A DNA stretch of 45,537 nucleotides. It comes from Streptomyces sp. TBY4 (lineage in GTDB: Bacteria; Actinomycetota; Actinomycetes; Streptomycetales; Streptomycetaceae). Each line of letters begins with the position of its first letter. Position 1 is the first letter of the stretch. Positions 36,221 to 43,600 of this stretch are shown piece by piece. A program made the position numbers and the translations under genes. The notes under the pieces were generated by a model. It was not told the origin of the DNA. It saw only the letters and a list, made by a program, of their open reading frames with translations, and made no database searches. The stretch lies in NCBI RefSeq assembly GCF_024213195.1, contig NZ_JANAVF010000027.1, positions 1-45,537 on the forward strand, written 5' to 3'.

Positions 36221-36455
36221 CCGATCCTCTCGATCGCCATTCGGCGAATACCGATGATTTCGTACGCCGCAAGTACCCGGCAACAGTTCCCGGTGGCAGA
36301 TTGTGGACGGTCGAAAGCTGACACCGAGCGGGTCATCGGCAATCGGGAAGGAGCCTTGACACCCGATTTATCGATCCGCGAGTCTCGGGGTGTCGGAAGC
36401 CGGGCCGGTTCGGTCACGGCTTTCAATCACTAATGAACGGGAGGAGGTGTTCAAC
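36221..36455. promoter_or_regulatory. Divergent promoter region upstream of the lysine-repeat peptide
   Basis: 235 non-coding bases between the divergent condensation gene and the peptide gene. A perfect TTGACA at 36356-36361 could be a -35 element for the peptide operon, but no good -10 lies 16-19 bases further on. The region is noticeably richer in A/T than its surroundings, in keeping with a promoter. Confidence 0.5.
36442..36447 (+). promoter_or_regulatory. Consensus ribosome binding site of the peptide gene
   Basis: AGGAGG, inside a longer GGGAGGAGGTG (36439-36449), stands 8 nt before ATG 36456. It is the strongest ribosome site in the window and argues that the tiny reading frame is truly translated, and at a high level. 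Confidence 0.75.
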
Positions 36456-36557
36456 ATGGTGAAGTCTTCTGGCAAGGTCTCGGGCAAGAAGCAGGGCAAG
36501 GTCTCGGGCAAGAAGCAGGGCAAGGTCTCGGGCAAGAAGCAGGGCAAGGTCGCCTAA
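36456..36557 (+). CDS. 33-residue lysine-rich repeat peptide (candidate ribosomal precursor or scaffold peptide)
   Basis: ATG 36456 to TAA 36557. The protein is MVKSS, then three exact copies of GKVSGKKQ (residues 6-29), then GKVA. Eleven of 33 residues are lysine (3, 7, 11, 12, 15, 19, 20, 23, 27, 28, 31). It has no acidic, aromatic or cysteine residue and uses only Met, Val, Lys, Ser, Gly, Gln and Ala. A consensus ribosome site precedes it and a stem-loop follows. No leader/core division is visible. Downstream in the same direction are an ACP, two acyl-CoA dehydrogenase-like proteins, four GNATs and a protease, all tightly coupled. I infer that its lysine side chains or N-terminus are acylated by the GNATs. 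Alternatively it could be a small basic nucleic-acid-binding or antimicrobial peptide. I do not recognise the family. Confidence 0.78.
   Translation: MVKSSGKVSGKKQGKVSGKKQGKVSGKKQGKVA
36471..36551 (+). repeat. Perfect 24-bp tandem repeat, 3.4 copies, inside the peptide gene
   Basis: Three identical 24-base units (36471-36494, 36495-36518, 36519-36542) are followed by the first 9 bases of a fourth. The unit is in frame and encodes GKVSGKKQ. Absence of even silent changes implies recent expansion or homogenisation, and copy number may vary between strains. Confidence 0.95.
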
Positions 36558-36573
36558 GCGATTGGCCAATGAC

Positions 36574-36626
36574 CGGCGGCATGACGTCGCGCTAGTGCCA
36601 CTGGCATGAGCGACGTCATGCCGCCG
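36574..36626 (+). terminator. Stem-loop between the peptide gene and its operon (partial terminator or processing site)
   Basis: A perfect 17-bp inverted repeat (36574-36590 with 36610-36626, 19-nt loop) starts 17 bases after the peptide stop. It has no T-run. Stem-loops placed directly after a small precursor gene are common in ribosomal-peptide operons and give an excess of precursor over enzymes. The ATG at 36606 lies in this loop, which argues against it being the ACP start. Confidence 0.7.
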
Positions 36627-36656
36627 AATCTCATCAAGGCGAAGAAGGTAGAGCTC

Positions 36657-36923
36657 ATGGAACGTCATGAGATTGTCGAGCATGTCCGTATCACGCTCTC
36701 CGCGGTCCTCGGTCGGGAGATTGTGGAACTCTCCGCGGATGTCAGGCTTCTCGAAGACCTTGAACTGAATTCGATGCGTTTCATCGAACTGCTGACGGCT
36801 CTGGAGGACACTCTGGGCGTCGAGGTCGATCCTGATTCGCTGGAACCCGAAGTATTTCAGTCGGTCGACGCGTTCGTCGAATATGTCAGCAATCGGATGC
36901 CGCAGGCGGAAAGCGGAACCTGA
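36657..36923 (+). CDS. Stand-alone acyl carrier protein of the peptide/GNAT operon
   Basis: 88 residues from ATG 36657 (AAGG 8 nt upstream). The longer frame from 36606 starts within a hairpin loop and adds 17 residues without ACP character. The attachment serine is S39 in LELNSMRFIEL. Codon use is less GC-biased than nearby genes (for example AAT, TTT, GTA, GAA codons), as in the peptide region before it. It is distinct from the ACPs at 18194 and 32968. It probably carries the acyl group that is desaturated by the adjacent dehydrogenases and donated by a GNAT. Confidence 0.9.
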   Translation: MERHEIVEHVRITLSAVLGREIVELSADVRLLEDLELNSMRFIELLTALEDTLGVEVDPDSLEPEVFQSVDAFVEYVSNRMPQAESGT

Positions 36924-36952
36924 GGGTTCCGTCATCAGTGAGGAAGGACGCG

Positions 36953-37546
36953 ATGGGGGACATCAGCGACGCTTGCGAGCGCACCGCCCACGTCGAGGGA
37001 CTGGCAGCAGGCCTTGAACTGGCGCTGCGCGAGGCGGACGTCACCACGCCGCCGGGGCCGGTCGCCGCCGTCCCCACGTCGCGGGTGCCTGCGGGCGCCA
37101 CGACCGTTCCGCACGCCCTGGCTGCCGGAGAAGGCATCTCCTTCCTCCGGTACCCGAGCCACGTGCTCGTCGACACCGCGTGCACTCTGCGGTTCGGCCG
37201 ACTCCTCGCCGCCGTACGCCTCGGCACCACCCGCCGCCTCACCGAGCACGCTGTGCGCCACCTCGGCGGCCGCACCGTCGGCGGCGACCCCACCCTCGGC
37301 AAGCAGCTGGTTCAGGGAACCCTCGCCGACCTCATCACCGAGACCGAGGTGCTCCGCCACCGGCTCGCGGCGCCCGGCGATGACATCGCCGACCTCGCCG
37401 ACGTCCAAGACCGGCTCACCGCACTCGACTGGGAAGCCACGAAACTCCTCGGCGCCAGCGGCTACGTGGGCGGAGGTCAGGCGACGACCGCCTACGTCTC
37501 CCGCCTGGTCGCCAACTGCTGGACCCTCCGGGAGGGGCACCGATGA
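36953..37546 (+). CDS. Small acyl-CoA dehydrogenase-like subunit (C-terminal helical domain only)
   Basis: 197 residues from ATG 36953, with AGGAAGGA just upstream; GTG 36938 is a weaker alternative. Residues about 75-195 resemble the C-terminal four-helix domain of acyl-CoA dehydrogenases (RLGTTRRLTEHAVRHL, QLVQGTLADLITE, LLGASGYVGG). The N-terminal and middle beta domains are missing and no catalytic glutamate is visible. Its stop overlaps the start of a near-full-length dehydrogenase, so a hetero-oligomer of a small and a large subunit is likely. It could instead be a non-catalytic partner. It is first of the coupled gene chain running to the phosphopantetheinyl transferase. Confidence 0.75.
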   Translation: MGDISDACERTAHVEGLAAGLELALREADVTTPPGPVAAVPTSRVPAGATTVPHALAAGEGISFLRYPSHVLVDTACTLRFGRLLAAVRLGTTRRLTEHAVRHLGGRTVGGDPTLGKQLVQGTLADLITETEVLRHRLAAPGDDIADLADVQDRLTALDWEATKLLGASGYVGGGQATTAYVSRLVANCWTLREGHR

Positions 37547-38676
37547 CCGAACTGACCCCGACGCTGCGGAATCTGCGCGCCCTGTGCCGCGAGGTGGCCA
37601 CCGACCTGCGCGACCGTGCCCTGGCCGTCGACTCAGATCCCGACGCCATGGCGCCCCACCTGGACTCGCCGGCACTCGCCCTCGTCCGCAACGCCACCAC
37701 ACCGGCCCGCTTCCGTCGCGATGCCGTCCCCTACCTGGGCGACGACGCCACCGCTACCTGCCTCGAACGAGTCGTCGCCACCGTAGAACTGGCCCGCGGT
37801 GACGCCGCCATGCTGGTGGCCAACCCCGGACCCTCCCTCGCCGGGATCGTCGTCGACGCCCTCGGCAGCGACGCACAGAGGGAGCTCTTCTACGACGCCA
37901 TCGCCGACGGCCGCACCTGGACCTTCTTCGCGATGACCGAGGAGGAACGCGGCAGCGACGCCACCGCGCTCGCCAGCCGCCTCGACAGGGATGGCGGCGG
38001 GCACCTCCTCCACGGCGCCAAGCGCTACATCAGCAACGGCACCCGCGGCGGCATAGGAGTCGTCTTCGCCCGTACCGGCCCCAGTCCGCTGTCCATCCGC
38101 GCCGCCCTCGTACGCCGTCCGTCCCCCGGCCTCACCGGCCAGGTCCTCGACATGACCGGCCTGCGCGGCGCCCGCATCAGCGCACTCGCCTTCGACGCCG
38201 TGCCCGTCCCCGCTGAGCACCTGCTGGGCAGCCACCTGCCCGCCTCCCGGCGCGGACTGTGGGGAGCGAGCCGCACCTTCAACGCCATGCGCGTCCAGAT
38301 CGGCGCACTCGCCCTCGGCGTCGCCTACGCTGCCCACGACTACGTCCGCACCCATCGGCCCGGCATCCAGGACACCGTCGTCACCGCCCGGCTCGACGCC
38401 GCCCGCGCGCTCCTCTACTCCGCCGCCGACGCCGTCGACCACGTCCCGGACGACAGGCGCTCCCCGTCCGTGGCCAAGCTCCACGCCACCGACCTGGCCA
38501 TCCGGCTCACCCACTGGGCCGCCGCCGCACTCGGTCCCGGATCCCTCCTGGAGCATCCCTTGCTGGAGAAGTGGAGCCGCGACGTCCACGCCTTCGAGTT
38601 CATGGACGGCACCAGCAACATCCTGCGGCTCCACATCGCTTCCGCCCCTGACCCCGCAGGAAGGAACAGGCCATGA
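37543..38676 (+). CDS. Acyl-CoA/acyl-ACP dehydrogenase (large partner)
   Basis: 377 residues from ATG 37543 (ATGA overlap; GGGAGGGG at 37530-37537). The middle domain motif FFAMTEEERGSDATAL followed by KRYISNG is typical of flavin-dependent acyl-CoA dehydrogenases. The C-terminal motif is FMDGTSNILRL, where the family usually has EGT with Glu as catalytic base; here the position is Asp. The enzyme may have altered chemistry or take its base from elsewhere. Beside an ACP and the small ACAD-like protein, an ACP-bound acyl substrate is likely. Its stop overlaps the first GNAT start. Confidence 0.88.
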   Translation: MTELTPTLRNLRALCREVATDLRDRALAVDSDPDAMAPHLDSPALALVRNATTPARFRRDAVPYLGDDATATCLERVVATVELARGDAAMLVANPGPSLAGIVVDALGSDAQRELFYDAIADGRTWTFFAMTEEERGSDATALASRLDRDGGGHLLHGAKRYISNGTRGGIGVVFARTGPSPLSIRAALVRRPSPGLTGQVLDMTGLRGARISALAFDAVPVPAEHLLGSHLPASRRGLWGASRTFNAMRVQIGALALGVAYAAHDYVRTHRPGIQDTVVTARLDAARALLYSAADAVDHVPDDRRSPSVAKLHATDLAIRLTHWAAAALGPGSLLEHPLLEKWSRDVHAFEFMDGTSNILRLHIASAPDPAGRNRP

Positions 38677-39197
38677 CAGCGGCCATCGCCCCGGCTGAGG
38701 AGACGGCCGTACCGCCGCCGACCTGGACCGCCCGGCCCCTCACCGAAGCCGACCACGACACGGTCTTCGCATTCTTCGACGAGGCCGACTTCCACTTCCG
38801 TACCGCCCAGCCCGACACCCGCTCCGAAGCCGACATTCTCGCCCTCCTCGACGAGGCCCCCCGCCTCCTCCTCGCCGACGGTGTACCCGTCGGCCTGTGG
38901 GCGCTGGAAGCCTGCGCCAGCGAACACTGGGCCCAGCTCATGCTCCACTTCCGGCTCACCTCGACCGCCCCCCTCTCCTGGTGGCAGTCCGCCTTCGACG
39001 AGGTGGTGAGAGCCGTTCACTGGCGCCGCGAACTCGTCCGTCTCTCAGTGTGGATCGACGAGCACGACGCACGTGGACTCGCCTTCGCACGCGCCGCCGG
39101 CCTCACCGACGAGGGCGTCCTCAGCCACGTCACCCTCCACGAAGGCCGCCGGTACGGAACCCGCTTCTTCTCACGGATATGGGCGCCGACATCATGA
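38673..39197 (+). CDS. GNAT-like N-acyltransferase 1
   Basis: 174 residues from ATG 38673, coupled by ATGA to the dehydrogenase gene, with AGGAAGG upstream. The start WTARPLTEADHDTVFAFFDE and the later LVRLSVWIDEHDARGLAFARAAGL followed by EGVLSHV match the first and last parts of a GNAT fold. A clear Q/RxxGxG/A acyl-CoA loop is not obvious, so the acyl donor may be carrier-bound, as in the GNAT acyltransferase of goadvionin biosynthesis. First of four consecutive GNATs; its target is proposed to be a lysine or the N-terminus of the repeat peptide. Confidence 0.8.
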   Translation: MTAAIAPAEETAVPPPTWTARPLTEADHDTVFAFFDEADFHFRTAQPDTRSEADILALLDEAPRLLLADGVPVGLWALEACASEHWAQLMLHFRLTSTAPLSWWQSAFDEVVRAVHWRRELVRLSVWIDEHDARGLAFARAAGLTDEGVLSHVTLHEGRRYGTRFFSRIWAPTS

Positions 39198-39655
39198 AAC
39201 TGAGGGGATACCGGAGCAGCCATCGGCCGCTGCTCACCGGAACATGGCTGCCGGGTGAACTGCTCGGCCTGCCGCTCGCCGACTGGCCGGCCCTCGCCGA
39301 CCCGACCACGGTGCCCCCGCCGGGGGAGGACACCGGAGAACTCTGCGTCGTCCCGGACACCGGCTTCGTCCGCTACCACGCCATCGACTGGGTCCACCGG
39401 CGGGCACGCCTGGAGATCGGCCTGCGGCCAGATGCCGTTCACGCCGCCGCACCCCTGCTCACGGCAGCTGTGGAGCACGGTCTCAGCGTCCTCAACCTGC
39501 GCCGGCTGTACGGCTGGGTCACCCCCGCGACCCAGCCTCCGACCGACGCGCTGACCGACGCCGGCTTCCGCACGGAAGCCAGCGTACCCGGCGCCATCTG
39601 GCTGGACGGCCGCCCCGCCGAACGGCACATCTGGGGAGTGACCCGGAATGACTGA
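39194..39655 (+). CDS. GNAT-like N-acyltransferase 2
   Basis: 153 residues from ATG 39194, which overlaps the upstream stop (ATGA), as at most junctions in this operon; ATG 39179 is an alternative. The C-terminal half is GNAT-like: ARLEIGLRPDAVHAAAPLL, LRRLYGWVTPATQPPTDALT, then DAGFRTEASVPGAIWLDG and a terminal HIWGVTR. The N-terminal acyl-binding part is short and divergent. Function is inferred from fold and from its place between two other GNATs. Confidence 0.75.
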   Translation: MKLRGYRSSHRPLLTGTWLPGELLGLPLADWPALADPTTVPPPGEDTGELCVVPDTGFVRYHAIDWVHRRARLEIGLRPDAVHAAAPLLTAAVEHGLSVLNLRRLYGWVTPATQPPTDALTDAGFRTEASVPGAIWLDGRPAERHIWGVTRND

Positions 39656-40097
39656 CATTCGACCCGTCCCGCTCACCGAAGCCGTGACCGCTCTCCGCGC
39701 CGCCGGAGACGCCTGCCGCGGATTCCTCGGTGTCGACCCCGTCACCCAGAACGACGCCCTCCTCGTCAAGGAACTCACCCGCACCGGAGCCCAGTTCTTC
39801 CGCTCCGACGGCGCACTCGTCGGCTGTCTCACCAACGAGGACCAGCTCCGCCAGGTGTACGTCGCCACGACCACGGCGGACCCCGAGCCGCTGCGCGCCT
39901 TCCTCGCGTTCCTCGACACCTATCGCCGGATCACGTCCTACGTCGCTCTGCTGCCCTCCGGGAACCCCACGCTGCCCGCGTTCGAGAAGTGCGGCTTCAC
40001 CCAGGTGGGAAACCTGAAAGACCACCACTTCCAGGCTGGCCGTCACCAGGATGTCCCGGTGTACTTCGCGAGCGCGGAGGTCGCATGTCGTCCGTAA
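39648..40097 (+). CDS. GNAT-like N-acyltransferase 3
   Basis: 149 residues from ATG 39648, overlapping the preceding gene by 8 bases, with GGGGAG upstream. The order of short strands and helices (QLRQVYVATTTADPEPLRAF, TSYVALLPSGNPTLPAFEKC, then GFTQVGNLKDHHF) resembles a compact GNAT domain. Similarity is weak at the sequence level and the acyl-donor loop is not clear. Probably another member of the four-gene acyltransferase set. Confidence 0.7.
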   Translation: MTDIRPVPLTEAVTALRAAGDACRGFLGVDPVTQNDALLVKELTRTGAQFFRSDGALVGCLTNEDQLRQVYVATTTADPEPLRAFLAFLDTYRRITSYVALLPSGNPTLPAFEKCGFTQVGNLKDHHFQAGRHQDVPVYFASAEVACRP

Positions 40098-40669
40098 CCC
40101 TCAGGCACTTCACCGAGGCGGACATCCCGCTTCGCAGTGGACTCCTGCTCGAATCTCGCTTCCAGGCCAACCTGACCGACGCCGCCGCCATCACCGGCGA
40201 CGACGCCCTCGACGCCAACCAGCGCCACTGCATCGCCAAGGAACACCACACCAAGCAGATCTACACCCTCTGTGGCCCTCGCGAACAGGTCGTCGGCTTC
40301 GCCTGGATCACCTCCATCGACTGGCGCGCCCAGGTTTGCGAGATCTCCTACGGCATCCTGCCCCGGTACCGCGGCCTGTACGGCGCGGCTGCGATCACCG
40401 CAGCGCACACCTACATCCGGCTGGAACTCAACATGCAGGTCACCATCAACCAGGTCCTCGAACACAACACGATGATGCACAGCGCGGAGGGTCTCGCCGC
40501 TCAGCGCCAGGTCCGCACCCGGTACGACTCGTACACCGTGGGGGAGTGGCGCGCCGCCTCCTACTGGTCGGAGACCGAGGAGGACGTCCGCGCCCACCTC
40601 CGCCAGGCAGAGGAACGCAGACGCCGAATCGCCGACCGCATCCGCACGATGACACGGCCCGCCTCATGA
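40085..40669 (+). CDS. GNAT-like N-acyltransferase 4
   Basis: 194 residues from ATG 40085, overlapping the preceding gene by 13 bases, with GGAGG at 40076-40080. It is the most typical of the four: VTLRHFTEADIPLRSGLL at the start, a central strand VVGFAWITSIDW, and an acyl-donor loop region RYRGLYGAAAI (compare the GNAT R/Q-x-x-G-x-G/A motif). An arginine- and glutamate-rich C-terminal helix follows. Its stop overlaps the protease start. Proposed to acylate the lysine-repeat peptide or an amine on the polyketide. Confidence 0.82.
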   Translation: MSSVTLRHFTEADIPLRSGLLLESRFQANLTDAAAITGDDALDANQRHCIAKEHHTKQIYTLCGPREQVVGFAWITSIDWRAQVCEISYGILPRYRGLYGAAAITAAHTYIRLELNMQVTINQVLEHNTMMHSAEGLAAQRQVRTRYDSYTVGEWRAASYWSETEEDVRAHLRQAEERRRRIADRIRTMTRPAS

Positions 40670-43600
40670 CCGGCTCCCTCACCCCCGGCGGCTACCTGCG
40701 CCACCCCACCCTCCACGGCGACACCCTCGTCTTCGTGTACGAGGACGAACTGTGGCGCATGACGACCCCTGCGGGGCAGGCCGCCCGGCTCACCGCCGGC
40801 GTCTGCGAAGCCGACCGCCCCCGGCTGTCCCCCGACGGCCGCCACGTCGCCTTCGTCGGCGCGGACGACGGACCCGCCGAGGTCTACGTCATGCCGCTCG
40901 CCGGCGGCCCCGCCCGGCGTCTCACCCACCAGGCCGCGGCCCGCTGCGCCGTCGTCGGCTGGCACCCGCACACCGGGGAGATCGTCTATGCCAGCACCGC
41001 CGAGCAGCCGTCCGGATTCGGCTTCCGGCTGTTCGCCGTCCCCGCCACCGGCGGTCGCCCGCGCCTGTTCGACCACGGTCCCGCCAACGCCCTCGCCTTC
41101 GGACCCGACGGCGGCACCGTACTCGGCCGGGCCAACGCCGAACCGGCCCGCTGGAAGCGCTACCGCGGCGGCGCCGCCGGGCAGCTCTGGATCGACCCTA
41201 CCGGCAGCGGAAAGTTCCACGAGCTCCTAGAACTCCCCGGCAACCTCGGCTCACCCTGCTGGGTGGGCGACCGCGTCCACTTCATCAGCGACCACGAGGG
41301 CGTTGGCAACGTCTACTCCTGTGCCACCGACGGCACCGGCCTGGACCGGCACACCGACCACCGGGACTTCTACGCCCGCAACCTCACCACCGATGGACGG
41401 CGGCTCGCCTACCATGCCGGCGGCGCCCTCCACCTGCTCGACCCTGCCACGGGCCGGCACGAGCCGCTCGACGTTCGGCTCACCCCCTCGGGCACCCAGC
41501 ACGCCCGCCGGTTCGTGGCCGCCGCCGACTCCCTGGAGAGCGCCCGCCTCAGCCCGGACGGCACCCGCACGGCCCTCGTCGCCCGCGGCAAGGTGACGAC
41601 CTTCGCCCACTGGAGCGGTCCCGCCTACCCCTGTGGCACACCCGACGGAGTCCGCTACAGCCACGCCGCCTGGCTCGCCGACGGCCGCCGCCTCGTCGCG
41701 GTCGCCGCCGACGAACGCCCCGACGAACGACTTGTCGTCCTCACGGCCGGCGGCACCACGGACGGCCCTGGCGTCGGACCCGCCGAGATCGAGCTCCCCG
41801 TCCAGGGGGCCGGCCTCATCACCGAAGTCGTCCCCGCCCCCACCGGTGGTCTCGTCGCCTTCGCCAACAATCGCCAGCAACTCTGGATCACCGGCACCGA
41901 CACTGACGCCCCGGAACTGGAAGCCCGCCTCATCGACACCAGCCTCCACGAACGCATCGAGGACCTCACCTGGTCCCCGGACGGACGCTGGCTCGCCTAC
42001 ACCTACCCCGATACCCCGCGCACCACCGCGATCCGGATCGCCGAGGTAGCGACCGGCCGTACCCACCCCGTCACCACGCCCGTGCTGCGGGACTACATGC
42101 CCACTTTCGACCCGGGCGGCCGCTACCTGTACTTCATCGGCCAGCGCGACCTGCGGCCCGAGTATGACCAGGTCAAGTTCGACGTCGGCTTCCCTTTCGG
42201 CGCACGCCCCTACCTGGTCTCGCTCCGCGCCGACGACCTCCCGGCCTTCGTCCCCGGCCACGAACCGCACGGACAGCCGTCCACCCGAGCCGAACACGTC
42301 ACTGTCGACCTCGACGGCATCCAGTACCGTGCCGTCCCTCTGCCCGTTCGCGAAGGCCGCTACGTGAGCGTCACCGGCCTGCACGACAAGGTCCTCCTGC
42401 TCTCCGTACCCGTCGCCGCCCCGGACACCGACGCCCCCGGGACCGCCCCTGACGGAACCATCACCCATGTCGACCTCACCACCGGCGAGGTCACCGAGGA
42501 GTACCTCGGCCCTGTGGACGACATCACCGCCGCCCCCGACGCCGGGATGCTGCTGTACCACTCCGGAAACCGCCTCAGGGTCCTCGACGCGGCCACCGCG
42601 CAGGAGACCGCCGCGGAACACGACGGACCCCACGAGCCGCCCGGCCGCCAGAGCGGCTGGATCGACATCGACCGGATCAAGATCGCCCTCACGCCGGCCG
42701 CCGAATGGCATCAGATGTACCGTGAGGCCTGGCGCCTCCAACGGGAGAACTTCTGGAACGCCGAGATGGACGGAGTCGACTGGCAGGCCGTCTACGACCG
42801 CTACCTGCCCCTCGTCAGCCGGGTGGCCACCCGTGCCGAACTCTCCGATCTCCTCTGGGAGATGCAGGGCGAACTGGCCACCTCGCACGCCTACGAGCAG
42901 GGCGGCGACTACCTCCGCCCCGAGCACCACGCCCAAGGCTTCCTCGGCGTCGACTGGGACGACGACACCGTCCCCGCCCAGGATGCCGACCCCGGCTGGC
43001 GCATTCGCCGCATCCTGCACGGCGACCCCTGGAACCGCGACGCCACCTCACCCTGCGGCCGTCCCGGCCTGGGCATCCGCGCTGGAGACCTCGTCACCGC
43101 GATCAACGGCCGCCCCGTCGGCCCCGCCGGCCCCGGCGAGCACCTCGTAGGTCAGGCCGGAGCCGAAGTCGAACTCACCCTGCTCCGTGCCGCGGAACCA
43201 CCCCGCCGGGTCGTCGTCCGTGCCATCGCCGACGAAGGCGGCGCCCGCTATCGCGACTGGGCCGAGCACAACCGCGCGTACGTCCGCACCGCCTCTCAGG
43301 GCCGGCTCGGCTACATCCACGTGCCCGAGATGAACTGCACCGGCTACACCGAGTTCATCCGCGCCTTCATCGCCGAATCCGACCGCGAAGGCCTCGTTGT
43401 CGACGTCCGGTTCAACAGCGGCGGCCACGTCTCCCCACTGATCCTCGACCGCCTCGCCCGACCCAGGTCCGGCGTCGAACACGGCCGCTGGAGCGGTGGC
43501 GCGCCCTATCCGCCCGAATCACCGCGCGGCACCACCGTCGCCCTCGTCAACGAGCAGACCGGCTCCGACGGCGAGATCTTCAGCCACCTCTTCCGCGCCC

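Noticed and set aside
36356..36361. Perfect TTGACA as a defined sigma-70 promoter for the peptide
   Set aside because: No acceptable -10 hexamer occurs 16-19 bases downstream, so it is only mentioned as a possible -35.
36471..36551. Possible CRISPR-like array
   Set aside because: Repeats are directly adjacent with no spacers and are in frame within a coding sequence.
36423..36935. Antisense frame across the peptide and ACP with LLLARD repeats
   Set aside because: It is the reverse reading of the 24-bp repeat and of a clear ACP; it has no ribosome site and no protein character.
39179..39193. Earlier start for GNAT 2 at ATG 39179
   Set aside because: It lacks a ribosome site and breaks the stop/start coupling seen at most junctions; ATG 39194 overlaps the preceding stop.
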